Of a stretch of DNA of 64,000 nt, positions 1 to 8,247 are shown piece by piece; position 1 is the stretch's first letter, and each line of letters starts with the position of its first letter. Under the pieces are notes generated by a model, which was not told the DNA's origin, did no database searches, and saw only the letters and a list, made by a program, of their open reading frames with translations. The DNA lies in contig NZ_JAAIXZ010000013.1 of assembly GCF_010894435.1 (NCBI RefSeq), positions 280,132 to 344,131 on the forward strand, in the 5' to 3' direction. This DNA comes from Pyxidicoccus trucidator. GTDB lineage: Bacteria; Myxococcota; Myxococcia; Myxococcales; Myxococcaceae. Made by a program: the position numbers and the translations under genes.

Positions 1-1
1 C

Positions 2-1309
2 CGCCGTGACGAGCACGTCGTCCTCGATGCGGATGCCCCGCACGTCCGAATAGCGCGCCAGCACCTCGCGGTTCAGCCTGTCGCCCGCGCGCGCGGTGAG
101 CCGCGCATCCTCCAGGATGGCGGGCACGCGGTAGAGGCCCGGCTCAATCGTCACCGCCATGCCGGGCTCCAAGTCCCTGTCCAGCCGCAGGTACCGGTGG
201 CCGAACTCCTTCGCGCGCGTGCGGCCCGGCGCATAGCCGGCCCGGTCTCCCAGGTCCTCCATGTCGTGCACGTCCAGCCCGAGCAGGTGGCCGATGCCAT
301 GGGGGAACAGCAGCGCGGTGAGCCCGTCCACCACCAGCTCCTCCGGGTCTCCCCGGAGGATGCCCAGTGCCACCAGCCCGCGCGCCATCTCCCGGTGCGC
401 GGCGAGGTGCACCTCGCGGTAGCGCACGCCCGGCCGCACCAGGGCGATGCTCGCCTTCTGCGCGCGCAGCACCACCTCGTACAGCTCGCGCTGCGTCGTG
501 CTGAAGCGCCCCGTCACCGGCCACGTGCGCGTCACGTCGCACGCGAAGCCACCCGGGCTCTCGCCACCGACGTCCGCCAGCAGCAGGTCCCCCGCGCGCA
601 GCTCATGGTGGTACTTCAGGTTGTGCAGCACCTCGCCATGCACCGTGACGATGGGCTGGTATGCCGGGCGCACGTCCCGCGCGACGAACTCCGCCTCCAT
701 CGCCGCGCGCACCGCGGCCTCGAGCAGCCCCGGCCGCGTCGCGCGCATGCCGGCCAGGTGCGCGGGCGTGGTGGCCTCGGCGGCCCGACGCAGCTGCGCC
801 ACCGCCGCGGCGTCGTGCCGCAGGCGCAGCGCAATCATCCCCTCCGCCAGCGGCTCGTCCGCCGGGAGCAGCCGCCCGGGCCGCACCTCGCGGCCGAGCA
901 GCCCCGCCAGGTCCGCGCATGTCTCCAGGTCCGGCGTGGGCAGCGTGGCCACCCCGCGCACCGAGGCCAGCACCGCCGGCAGCTCCGCGCGCGAGCGCAC
1001 CGGGCAGCCCGTCCGCTCGGAGACTTCCGCGAAGCCCGGCACCGCGCCGTCCCACAGCGCGTCGTCAGGGCCGGGCTCGGGCAGGTACAGCGTCCACGAC
1101 TGGCCGTCGTAGAAGCCCAGGCCGTCCGGCACCGCCACCCCGAAAAGGTAGAGGAAGTGGCTGGCCGCGCGGAAGGGGAACTGGTCCGCCGCGTAGTTGC
1201 GCGGACGCGGGCGGCTCGACGCCAGCACCGCCGGGGTGCTTCCCAGGACGTGGGCCAGCAGCTCGCGCCGCCGCAGGAGGGCGGCGCGCTCGGAGAGGTC
1301 AGGCAGCAT
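2..1309 (-). CDS. Xaa-Pro aminopeptidase (M24B), 3' end outside window
   Basis: This is an aminopeptidase P-like enzyme that removes the N-terminal residue when proline is second. Reading the minus strand from the ATG at 1309 gives an uninterrupted frame of about 436 residues beginning MLPDLSERAALLRRRELLAH and leaving the window without a stop. The N-terminal creatinase-like domain is followed by a pita-bread domain. All five metal ligands of the family are visible in order: Asp in LLADVGGE, Asp in FACDVTRTW, His in HGIGHLLGLDVHD, Glu in TIEPGLY and Glu in GIRIEDD. Only the extreme C-terminus is missing. It starts 18 bases after the stop of the receiver gene upstream and is probably co-transcribed with the two-component genes. 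No signal peptide is seen, so it should be cytoplasmic. The family call is firm; the link to signalling is only positional. Confidence 0.93.
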   Translation of the reverse strand, partial: MLPDLSERAALLRRRELLAHVLGSTPAVLASSRPRPRNYAADQFPFRAASHFLYLFGVAVPDGLGFYDGQSWTLYLPEPGPDDALWDGAVPGFAEVSERTGCPVRSRAELPAVLASVRGVATLPTPDLETCADLAGLLGREVRPGRLLPADEPLAEGMIALRLRHDAAAVAQLRRAAEATTPAHLAGMRATRPGLLEAAVRAAMEAEFVARDVRPAYQPIVTVHGEVLHNLKYHHELRAGDLLLADVGGESPGGFACDVTRTWPVTGRFSTTQRELYEVVLRAQKASIALVRPGVRYREVHLAAHREMARGLVALGILRGDPEELVVDGLTALLFPHGIGHLLGLDVHDMEDLGDRAGYAPGRTRAKEFGHRYLRLDRDLEPGMAVTIEPGLYRVPAILEDARLTARAGDRLNREVLARYSDVRGIRIEDDVLVTA

Positions 1310-1327
1310 GAGGAGGAGGACTCCGGC

Positions 1328-1708
1328 TCAGGCGCCCAGCGGACGCTGGGGGAGCAGCTTGAAGAGGAAGGCCAGCAGGTCGTCGAAGTGGCCGCCCTTG
1401 CGGAAGATGGCGTCCACCGGCATGTCGATCTTCCCGTCGTGCCCGGTGACGAAGACCACCTTCGTCTTCGGCATGTGGTGGCGCACCAGCGGAATCAGCC
1501 CGGTGCCGAAGCCGTCACCCAGGCTCTGGTCCAGCAGCACCGCGTCGTAGGCGCGCGGCCGGGTCAGGAGATTGGCGGCCTCCGAGTAGGAGCCGGCCGT
1601 CACCACCGCGAAGCCCGCATCCTCCAGCAGCGCCGCGAGCGTCATCCGGTTGGACGGGTCGTCCTCCACCAGCAGCAGGCAGCGTCCGAAGGTCCAGCTC
1701 GTCTCCAT
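1328..1708 (-). CDS. Single-domain response regulator (receiver only)
   Basis: This is a stand-alone receiver domain of about 126 residues with no output domain. It contains the acidic pair EDD near residue 17, the phosphoacceptor Asp in AVLLDQSLG, the Thr in VFVTGH and the conserved Lys in FRKGG. The ATG at 1708 overlaps the stop of the upstream histidine kinase by one base (TGATG), implying translational coupling; a GTG one codon earlier is a possible alternative start. It is the last signalling gene of a minus-strand operon and is followed closely by the aminopeptidase. The output is unknown: it may relay phosphate, modulate a kinase or act by protein contact. Confidence 0.92.
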   Translation of the reverse strand: METSWTFGRCLLLVEDDPSNRMTLAALLEDAGFAVVTAGSYSEAANLLTRPRAYDAVLLDQSLGDGFGTGLIPLVRHHMPKTKVVFVTGHDGKIDMPVDAIFRKGGHFDDLLAFLFKLLPQRPLGA

Positions 1709-2451
1709 CACTTGCTCCCCTGAATCACTTCGCGGCCCACGGGCCTCGAGCCAGGACCCACGTCAGGGCCCTTGAAGACGACTTCCACGAACGTGCCTCC
1801 CGAGGAGCCCGCCCCCAGGTCCAGCTGCCAGCCATGCCGCAGCGCCACCCGGTGGACGATGCTCAGCCCCAGCCCCGCGTGGCCGGGCTTCGTCGTGTAG
1901 AACGGCTCGAAGGCTCGCGAGTACGCCTCCGGCGCCAGGCCCTCGCCCGTGTCCTCCACGCGCAGCGACACGCCGTCGTCTTCCAAATCCCTCGTGCGCA
2001 CGGTGAGCGAGCCCCCGCGCGGCATGGCCTCCACCGCGTTGTCCACGAGGCAGCCCACCAGCACCGCCAGCTCCTCGCGGTCCAGCGCCACCTCGCACTT
2101 CTCCGTCAAATCCCGCACCACCCGCACGCCCTCGGGCACGTGGGCCTCGGCCAGCGCGTGCTCCACCGCCTCGCGGGGGTGGCAGTGCGGCTTGGGGCCC
2201 GTCACGGCGGGCGGGCTGCGCTTGGAGAGCAGCTCCTCGGCGGACGCCAGCTCCTTCTCGATGAGCTGGAAGAAGGTCTCCACGCGGGGGTCCGTGGTCC
2301 AGACCTCCGTCTTCTTCATCTGCCGCATCAGGTAGAAGGATGCGTTGCGGATGCTGGCGAGCTTGTTGCGAAGGTCATGGCGCAACGTGGACGCCACCAC
2401 ATCCGCTACCGCCGACCGCTCCCGTGCCTGCAAATCTCCACGCCCGGACAT
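1708..2451 (-). CDS. Cytoplasmic sensor histidine kinase without sensor domain
   Basis: This 247-residue protein is almost only a kinase core. The dimerisation helix carries the phosphoacceptor His in TLRHDLRNKLASIRNASF, followed by an N box (VDNAVEAM), a G1 box (VEDTGEGL), an F box (FEPFYTTKPG) and a GLGLSIVHR G2 box. No membrane segment, PAS or GAF domain precedes the His. It starts 4 bases after the dual-receiver gene and overlaps the next receiver gene by one base. Lacking its own input domain, it probably takes its signal from a partner in this operon. The call rests on complete kinase motifs. Confidence 0.93.
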   Translation of the reverse strand: MSGRGDLQARERSAVADVVASTLRHDLRNKLASIRNASFYLMRQMKKTEVWTTDPRVETFFQLIEKELASAEELLSKRSPPAVTGPKPHCHPREAVEHALAEAHVPEGVRVVRDLTEKCEVALDREELAVLVGCLVDNAVEAMPRGGSLTVRTRDLEDDGVSLRVEDTGEGLAPEAYSRAFEPFYTTKPGHAGLGLSIVHRVALRHGWQLDLGAGSSGGTFVEVVFKGPDVGPGSRPVGREVIQGSK

Positions 2452-2455
2452 ACCG

Positions 2456-3220
2456 TCAATTCCTCGCGCCGAAGGGGCCCTGCGGCCGGCCTCGCACCCG
2501 GGCGATGGCCTGCACCAGCTCGCGCAGGGGCACTGGCTTCGTCATGCACACCACCGCGCCCTGGGCCGCCACCACCCGCAGCATCTCCGGCACCACGTGC
2601 CCGGACACGGCAATCACGGCCACGGAGAGGTCCGCCTCGCGAACCTTCTTCACCAGCTCCGGCCCGCTCATCTCTGGCATCACCAGGTCCAGCACACACA
2701 CGTCGAAGGCGCCCGAGCGCAGGGAGGCCAGCGCCTCCTCGCCGCTATACACAGCCCGCGCGCGCAGCCCCACCGTGCTCAGCGCGCGCACCATGGCGCG
2801 GGCCACCTGCTCGGTGTCGTCCACCACCAGGACCTGGGGCGCCCGCACCGCGCGCAGCACCGTGTCCAGCGCGTGCGCCACGTCGAAGGGCTTGGGGAGC
2901 ACGGTGAAGGCGCCCTCGGCGAGCGCGTCGTCCACCAACTCCTCCGCCGTGAAGGCCGTCATCAGCACCACGGGCATGTCGGGGCGGTCCTGCTTGATGC
3001 GGCGGAGCAGCTCCACGCCATGCAGCCCGGGCATGCGGATGTCGGTGAGGACGACGTCGACCGATTGCTCACTGAGCACGCGCAGGGCGTCCTCGCCGGA
3101 CGAGGCCTCCAGGACGGTGTGTCCCTCCAGCTCCAGGTTCGCCGCGAGGGTGATGCGGAGCGACTCCTCGTCGTCGACCAGCAGGATGCGAGCGGGGCCC
3201 ACTTCCACTTCCTCCATCAC
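2456..3220 (-). CDS. Tandem double-receiver protein (REC-REC)
   Basis: Two complete receiver domains lie end to end in 254 residues, with no kinase, DNA-binding or enzymatic domain. The first, about residues 10-125, has LLVDDEES, the phospho-Asp in VVLTDIRMPG and Lys in LPKPF. The second, about residues 130-250, has LVVDDTE, Asp in VCVLDLVMPEMSG and Lys in MTKPVPL. The ATG overlaps the stop of the membrane kinase gene by four bases (ATGA), so the two are translationally coupled. A double receiver between two kinases suggests a phosphorelay or integration node. The domain calls are firm; the partner assignment is inferred from order. Confidence 0.93.
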   Translation of the reverse strand: MMEEVEVGPARILLVDDEESLRITLAANLELEGHTVLEASSGEDALRVLSEQSVDVVLTDIRMPGLHGVELLRRIKQDRPDMPVVLMTAFTAEELVDDALAEGAFTVLPKPFDVAHALDTVLRAVRAPQVLVVDDTEQVARAMVRALSTVGLRARAVYSGEEALASLRSGAFDVCVLDLVMPEMSGPELVKKVREADLSVAVIAVSGHVVPEMLRVVAAQGAVVCMTKPVPLRELVQAIARVRGRPQGPFGARN

Positions 3221-4644
3221 GCGGCCTGCGCCGCCGCGGACGCGGGGAGCTGAATGGTGAATTCGCTGCCCCGACCCGCTTCACTGCGCACAGAGATTGT
3301 GCCCCCGTGACGTTGCACCATGTTGGCGACAATGGCCAGTCCCAAGCCGGTTCCCCGTGTCTTGGTGGTGAAGAGAGGCTCGAAAATCTTCGGAAGCACG
3401 TCCGGGGGTATGCCCGAACCGTCGTCCACCACCCGGACGGACCAGGGCCCGGCCTCCCCGCCTTCCGCCAGCACTGAAACCTCCCCGTTGCGTCCTGAAG
3501 GCATGGCCTCCACCGCGTTCTGCACCAGGTTCACCAGGACCTGCCGGAACTGCTCCTTGTCCAGGTTGGGGACGGGGAGGGACTCGGGCACGCCGTTGAC
3601 GATGCGGACGCCCTCGCGCGGGGGCACCACGCTGAGCGCCTCGTCCACCAGCGGCCGCAGGGGACAGGGCTGGAGCGCGGGCGGGCGCTCGCGGGCGAAG
3701 TCGAGCAGGTCGGAGATGATTTTCGCGCAGGCATTCAGCTCGCGCTCCATGACGCCCATGAACTGCTGGACGCGTGGGTCCTCGGCGGCGCCGGCCGGGT
3801 CTCGGGTCAACTTCCGCGCCAGGTAGGCGTGGGCGTTGCGCACGGCGGCCAGCGGGTTGCGCAGCTCGTGGCCCACACTGGCGGCGAGCTGGCCCACGGC
3901 CGCCAGCTTCTCCACCCGGATGAGGTGCTCCTGGAAGCCGCCCAGCTCGCGCAGGGCCCGGTCCAGCTCGCGCGCCTTCGCACCCTCGCGCTCACGGGCC
4001 AGCTCCAGCTCCGCGCGGCGCACCGCCACCTCGCGCAGCTCGCGGAACATGCCCCGGCAGGCGTAGACGAGCACGCCGTTGAAGGCGGCAATCCAGAAGG
4101 CATGCTCCAGGAAGCGCCACCACTCCGGGTGGGGCACGCCGTAGACGGACTCCGGCCACAGCACGCCCCGCACCGCACGGTCCACGAGGAGGGCGGTGGT
4201 CGAGGACAGGAGCACCCACGGGTCCCGGTAGAGCGACAGCAGGGCCAGCGAGGCGAAGACGTGGAAGTGCGTCTCGATGCGGCCGCCCGACAGGTGGATG
4301 AACAGCGCGGACCAGAGCGCCTGGGACACCGCGATGACGTGCCGGGTGGCCACGGTGCCCGGACGCCAGCGGGCCAGCGCCAGGGGGACGGCGGTGAGGA
4401 CCGCGCCCACGAGCAGGGCGGTCTCGAAGAAGGCGAGGTCGAAGCCGCGCACCTTCCCGCTCCAGCCCTGGGGCGACCAGCCCAGCGCGAGCAGGATGGC
4501 GAGCGGCCACTGCGCCAGCGACAGCTTCGCGAGGAGCCGGTCCGTGTGGCTGCGCACCCGGTGCAGGTGCTCGCGCAGGAGCAGCGCCGACCGCTCCTTG
4601 AGCGCCACCTTCGGGCCGCTATCTGGGTCCTGCCAGTCCTTCAT
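3217..4644 (-). CDS. Membrane sensor histidine kinase
   Basis: This 475-residue kinase has an N-terminal integral-membrane sensor of roughly five or six hydrophobic segments (about residues 45-205) and a C-terminal kinase core. The membrane part contains a His-rich stretch, GGRIETHFHVFASL, that could bind metal or a cofactor; this is inference. A coiled linker leads to the His in SVGHELRNPLAAVRNAHAYL, then an N box (NLVQNAVEAMPS), a G1 box (VDDGSGIPPD), an F box (FEPLFTTKT) and GTGLGLAIVANM. It is the first gene of the tightly coupled signalling operon and overlaps the double-receiver gene. The start ATG at 4644 follows a 172-base gap after the upstream receiver gene. Confidence 0.94.
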   Translation of the reverse strand: MKDWQDPDSGPKVALKERSALLLREHLHRVRSHTDRLLAKLSLAQWPLAILLALGWSPQGWSGKVRGFDLAFFETALLVGAVLTAVPLALARWRPGTVATRHVIAVSQALWSALFIHLSGGRIETHFHVFASLALLSLYRDPWVLLSSTTALLVDRAVRGVLWPESVYGVPHPEWWRFLEHAFWIAAFNGVLVYACRGMFRELREVAVRRAELELAREREGAKARELDRALRELGGFQEHLIRVEKLAAVGQLAASVGHELRNPLAAVRNAHAYLARKLTRDPAGAAEDPRVQQFMGVMERELNACAKIISDLLDFARERPPALQPCPLRPLVDEALSVVPPREGVRIVNGVPESLPVPNLDKEQFRQVLVNLVQNAVEAMPSGRNGEVSVLAEGGEAGPWSVRVVDDGSGIPPDVLPKIFEPLFTTKTRGTGLGLAIVANMVQRHGGTISVRSEAGRGSEFTIQLPASAAAQAA

Positions 4645-4816
4645 GAGGTGCCTCCCACCCGGTGCTCGGGCGGGTCATCCAACAACGCGCGGCCCTGGGC
4701 GACGCATGCGGCCCCCCCGGCGGCCAGGCCGGAGCGGCTGCCCGCGTGCCTCCACGGCGGGGGGACGCGTCCTGCCTTCCATTCGAGCGGGGTGGCGCTG
4801 GCCCGCGGGGATGGCG

Positions 4817-5254
4817 TCATCGGGCGCCCCGCTTGCGCTCGGCAAGGCCGGAGGTGATGAGGCTCATCTCCCGCTTGAGGCGGGTGGCGTCCGCCGCGCG
4901 GCGGATCATCGCGATGAGGTCCGGTGGCTGGTAGGGCTTGAGGACCAGGTAGAAGAGGCTCTGGGCCTGCTGCTGGTCCTTGCGGTCCAGGTACTCGCGG
5001 TAGCCGGTGACGAGCACGCCGGCGAGCTGCGGGTGCAGCCGCGTCGCCTCGCGCAGCAGGTCGATGCCGTTGCGCCCCGGCATGTGGAAGTCGGTACAGA
5101 GGACGTCGAAGCGGTGGAGCGCCAGCAACCGCAGCGCCTTACCCGCGTCGCGCGCGGGATGGACGTCGAAGTCTTCGGAAAGCACGGCCGCGGTGGTGGC
5201 GAGTACAGGCTCCTCGTCGTCCACCAGCAGCACCTGGAGGCGCTGGGCATTCAT
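4817..5254 (-). CDS. Single-domain response regulator
   Basis: This receiver-only protein of 145 residues has LLVDDEEPV near the start, the phosphoacceptor Asp in DVLCTDFHMPGRNG, Thr in VLVTGYR and Lys in VLKPYQPPDL. The last 25 residues are a basic tail with no recognisable effector domain. The form resembles receivers that work beside HD-GYP or kinase partners, but no such domain is present here. It lies upstream of the membrane histidine kinase on the same strand, separated by 172 bases, so it may have the same or its own promoter. It is the third receiver-only gene product in this cluster. Confidence 0.92.
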   Translation of the reverse strand: MNAQRLQVLLVDDEEPVLATTAAVLSEDFDVHPARDAGKALRLLALHRFDVLCTDFHMPGRNGIDLLREATRLHPQLAGVLVTGYREYLDRKDQQQAQSLFYLVLKPYQPPDLIAMIRRAADATRLKREMSLITSGLAERKRGAR

Positions 5255-5469
5255 TGCGTGGGGACACGCACGATAGCGCCCGCCACGGCCACTCCGTCAG
5301 GGGGTGGCTGCGGATTCTTGGCCACTCCCCGGCAGGCGGGCTCGGGACGCCAGGGACTGGGCACCTTGACCTACACGGGCCCGCGTCCCCGCGCGGTGTC
5401 CGGGCTGACTTTTACGGCGAGGGGAGAAGCGGAGACGTGCGCTTGCCCGGCACGGTACCGGAACCTTGA

Positions 5470-6270
5470 ATGGTGGGAATGGGCGCGACGGGAGCCAGGC
5501 GAGGTGGGAGCGCATCTCGCAAGACGGTGATGACGCTGGTGCTCGCACTCGGAGTGGGGTGCGCCAGCGCGCCGCAGCCCCACACCACCTCGCAGGATGC
5601 GCCCATCACCCGAGGGCCCTGGGCAGAGGTGTCCGCCGTGGAGATGCCCACCGGGGATACCTCCATCCCCATCGACCTGCTGCGAGACGTGGCGGATGCG
5701 CTCCTCAAGCGCCCCGGCGCCCGGGTATGTGACCCGGTGACGCGCCGGCCCATTCCAGGCATGTCCACGGAGTACTGCTCGACGGTGTACGTCGCGGGAG
5801 ACCGTGACGCCCTGTCGTGGCGGGTGTCCGAGCCCGTGAGTGGGGGACAGAAGTCGTGCAGGCCGTTCTTCGCGGTGAAGGATGACGACTACCCTTCATC
5901 CCAGGTCTGGGTCGTGGGGTACATCCACAACCACCCCTGTGCCGCGCCTCCATCATCAGAGGACCTTGGGGCATGGCCTACCGACGTGTTCGACCCCTAC
6001 GTCGCCATGACGGAAGTCCGATTGATTCCGGGCAACCCGCACCCGGCCATTCACAAGAGCACGGCCATCGAAACAGCCTCGGCCCTGGTCGCGGAGCGAC
6101 TGGATGGGAGGCGCGTCTTCATGCGCTACTTTCCCACCGGTGAAGTCCAGCAGTGGAGTGATGTCCAGGCTCGCTGGGTCACCCTGGGCATCTGTGCCCC
6201 GGGTGGACTCGCGCCACGCGCCACCGCGCCTCAATGTAGAGAGGGCACCCTGAAGCTGCTGGACGAGTAG
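5470..6270 (+). CDS. Putative lipoprotein with JAMM/MPN-like metal motif
   Basis: This exported protein of up to 266 residues is of unknown function. The N-terminus has a basic stretch followed by a short hydrophobic segment ending VLALGVGC, a probable lipoprotein signal with Leu at -4 rather than -3. I keep the upstream ATG at 5470 because starting at the ATG at 5530 would remove all positive charges. The mature part contains GYIHNHPCAAPPSSEDL, matching the H-x-H-P-x5-S-x2-D pattern of JAMM/MPN (JAB) metalloproteases and of related uncharacterised domains such as DUF4329. Four to five Cys suggest disulfides. The next gene, also a lipoprotein, begins 33 bases later and is probably co-transcribed. 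The fold is inferred from one motif only. Confidence 0.75.
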   Translation: MVGMGATGARRGGSASRKTVMTLVLALGVGCASAPQPHTTSQDAPITRGPWAEVSAVEMPTGDTSIPIDLLRDVADALLKRPGARVCDPVTRRPIPGMSTEYCSTVYVAGDRDALSWRVSEPVSGGQKSCRPFFAVKDDDYPSSQVWVVGYIHNHPCAAPPSSEDLGAWPTDVFDPYVAMTEVRLIPGNPHPAIHKSTAIETASALVAERLDGRRVFMRYFPTGEVQQWSDVQARWVTLGICAPGGLAPRATAPQCREGTLKLLDE

Positions 6271-6303
6271 GTCGTATGCCGAGCGTGGGTCGAGAGGACA
6301 GTG

Positions 6304-6936
6304 ATGAGCAAGGCGTACGCGCTTGCAGGACTTGCGGTGATGCTCTCTGGATGTGCCAGGACCACTGCTGCATGGAAGGGCGAGGTGGCGTGGCCAGAGG
6401 ATGAGCAATCGTTCAAGACCATCGCGTCCCCCATGGAGGCGGGTGCCGCACTCGCCGCGGCGGGGGCCATTCGTGAGCTGGTGAGAAGCAACACGGATCC
6501 AGGATTGTTCTGGGGCTGCTCCAGCCCCGAGCAGGGCTTGGATGTCGCTGTCTTCACCGGTCCAACGCCGGGCCTGTACTACGTAGCCCTGGGCCAACGC
6601 TTCGACCGGTGCGGAGGACCGCGCGGGCGTGTTCTCGACTGGTACTATGTCTATGCCGTGACCCCGCAGGGCGAAGTCGTGGCCGAGGCTCCACCGCCTC
6701 CGGGAGAGGCACCAGACTCCTCACCTCCGCCACCGAGCTCCACGCCTTCAGAACCCGCGCCGACTCCAGCCCCTCCACCTCCGGGTACGGGAACCGAAGC
6801 GCCCGCGACACCGCCGTCGGCTCCCGCTCCCGCGACTCCACCTCCGGTGACACCGCCACCGACTCCTCCGGCGTCGACAGCGCCCGCGACACCGCCACCG
6901 ACTCCTCCGGCGACGCCCGCTCCAGAAGGCCCTTGA
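6304..6936 (+). CDS. Lipoprotein with Pro/Thr/Ala-rich C-terminal tail
   Basis: This is an unrecognised lipoprotein of 210 residues. The signal ends in a canonical lipobox, VMLSGC. A compact domain of about 110 residues with three Cys is followed by roughly 85 residues made almost entirely of Pro, Thr, Ala, Ser and Glu in degenerate APATPPPTPP repeats. Such tails usually cross peptidoglycan or act as flexible spacers. The ATG at 6304 is preferred over the in-frame GTG at 6301 because it sits six bases after GAGAGG. It lies directly downstream of the JAMM-motif lipoprotein in the same direction, so the two may act together. Confidence 0.8.
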   Translation: MSKAYALAGLAVMLSGCARTTAAWKGEVAWPEDEQSFKTIASPMEAGAALAAAGAIRELVRSNTDPGLFWGCSSPEQGLDVAVFTGPTPGLYYVALGQRFDRCGGPRGRVLDWYYVYAVTPQGEVVAEAPPPPGEAPDSSPPPPSSTPSEPAPTPAPPPPGTGTEAPATPPSAPAPATPPPVTPPPTPPASTAPATPPPTPPATPAPEGP

Positions 6937-7005
6937 TGGACTCCGCCACGGCGTGCCCCGGTCACCGGGGCACGCGTGGCCAGAAGTACCGACCCGGCCC
7001 GTGAG

Positions 7006-7344
7006 TCACTGTCCATGGTGCGCGTGCAGTGTCTCCGCGTAGTGCTGGAGCTGGCGTCTCGCGGCGTCGAAGGCGTCCGTCACGGCCTGATAGGCGTCCT
7101 CGTGGCCCGTGCGCTGCTCCGGGTCCCTCGCCGCGACGATGTTCTTCCCCGGCACGCTCAGGTCCACGCGCACGTGGAAGTGCTTGCCGTGCTGCTTGTG
7201 GCGATGCGGCTCCTCCACCACCACGTGGCACCCCACGATACCGTCGAAGAACTGCTCCAGCTTGTCTGCATGGTCGCGGATGTGCTCGCTCAAGCCGTCG
7301 CTCGTCGTCATCCCGCGATACGTAATCTGCAGCGCTCGCTTCAT
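7006..7344 (-). CDS. Ribosome hibernation factor, HPF/RaiA family
   Basis: This protein is about 112 residues long from the ATG at 7344 (MKRALQITYRGM). It has the short-form sigma54-modulation/S30EA fold pattern: an N-terminal beta strand, then a helix with LSEHIRDHADKLEQFF, then a His- and Lys-rich strand (VVVEEPHRHKQHGKHFHVRV), then the helix DAYQAVTDAFDAARRQL. Family members bind the 30S decoding centre in stationary phase and block translation. The long C-terminal dimerisation domain of long-form HPF is absent. The upstream in-frame extension to 7377 has no supporting ribosome-binding site. It is a single-gene unit. Confidence 0.88.
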   Translation of the reverse strand: MKRALQITYRGMTTSDGLSEHIRDHADKLEQFFDGIVGCHVVVEEPHRHKQHGKHFHVRVDLSVPGKNIVAARDPEQRTGHEDAYQAVTDAFDAARRQLQHYAETLHAHHGQ

Positions 7345-7496
7345 CGTCCGCCTCGGGTAGCGCCCCTGTCGGGGCATCGGGTTGCACCCTCTTCCCTTGC
7401 ATGGACGCGGCCAGCGCCAACTCCGCGAAACCCCGTCGGTGCGCCTGCCTGCCCCCCGCAGGCTTTGCGGCGAAATGTCCCAACGCCGCAGCCCCT

Positions 7497-7515
7497 GCGG
7501 GGCGAAACGCCCCGC
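7497..7515 (-). terminator. Hairpin after the DUF1360 gene
   Basis: A perfect 8-bp GC stem (7497-7504 with 7508-7515) with an AAA loop lies immediately after the stop of the minus-strand DUF1360 gene. There is no T-tract, so it is a probable rather than proven terminator. Confidence 0.55.
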
Positions 7516-8145
7516 TCAGCTCGGCGCGGGAATGGGCGCGCGGCCCGGCTCCAGCGCTTCCGCCGAGACACTGGCGCTGGGGAACTGCACGCCCTCCTCA
7601 CGGTCCGTGCGGGCCTTCAGCTCCCGTCCCTGCTCGCGAGTGCGGTGCAGCCCGGCCCCCAGCCACTCATAGGCGCGGTGCAGGAAGGACGACGCCGCGG
7701 AGAGCGCGAACACGGAGCCCAGCCACCGCGCCTGTCGCGGCGCCACCGCGTGCACCGCCATGAACCCCGCGGCCACCCACGGGCCCAGGCAGAAGGGACA
7801 GCCCAGGAGCTGCCCCAGCGCCTTCTGCATCCCCGCGCCGCGAGACACCTCCTCCACCTCGCCCGCCGTCGAGTCCTCCTGGAAGCGCACGAAGGGCGCG
7901 CGCAGGAAGCTCGTCACCCGGTCCTTCGCCAGCAGCCGCGTCATCGAGTGCGTCGCCACGCTGAACAACACCACGTCCCCCAGGTCCAGCCGCTCTGGCA
8001 GCGTCTGGCGCCGTCCTCGCGACGACCACCCCAGGAAGCCCGCCACGGACACGCCATACGCGCCCATCAGCAGCGCGTACGAGCCCAGCGGGTGGTGCGC
8101 TTCGTCGTAGCCGGCGAACAGGCCGGTCTCCTGGGGAGCCTTCAT
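7516..8145 (-). CDS. DUF1360 family membrane protein
   Basis: This is a 209-residue protein starting MKAPQETGLFAGYDE. The ATG at 8145 is preceded by GGAGG at a suitable distance, which decides against the longer frame. It has three or four hydrophobic segments and the family signature LLGCPFCLGPWVAAGF, in which CPFC resembles a redox or metal-binding CxxC. DUF1360 members are small membrane proteins of unknown function found in Bacillus spores, actinobacteria and myxobacteria. The protein ends in a charged tail. It appears monocistronic, with a hairpin after its stop. Confidence 0.85.
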   Translation of the reverse strand: MKAPQETGLFAGYDEAHHPLGSYALLMGAYGVSVAGFLGWSSRGRRQTLPERLDLGDVVLFSVATHSMTRLLAKDRVTSFLRAPFVRFQEDSTAGEVEEVSRGAGMQKALGQLLGCPFCLGPWVAAGFMAVHAVAPRQARWLGSVFALSAASSFLHRAYEWLGAGLHRTREQGRELKARTDREEGVQFPSASVSAEALEPGRAPIPAPS

Positions 8146-8247
8146 GGGATGGGTCGCCTCCGTGTCGCCCTGAAGACTGCACATCCCCCGACATCCGCCC
8201 AAGGTACCGGCAGGCGTGCGGACAGGCCCTCGCCCCGAGGTCCGCGC

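Noticed and set aside
6700..6936. Short repeats with the look of a CRISPR array or satellite
   Set aside because: They are codon-level repeats of the Pro/Thr-rich lipoprotein tail; there is no constant repeat with unique spacers.
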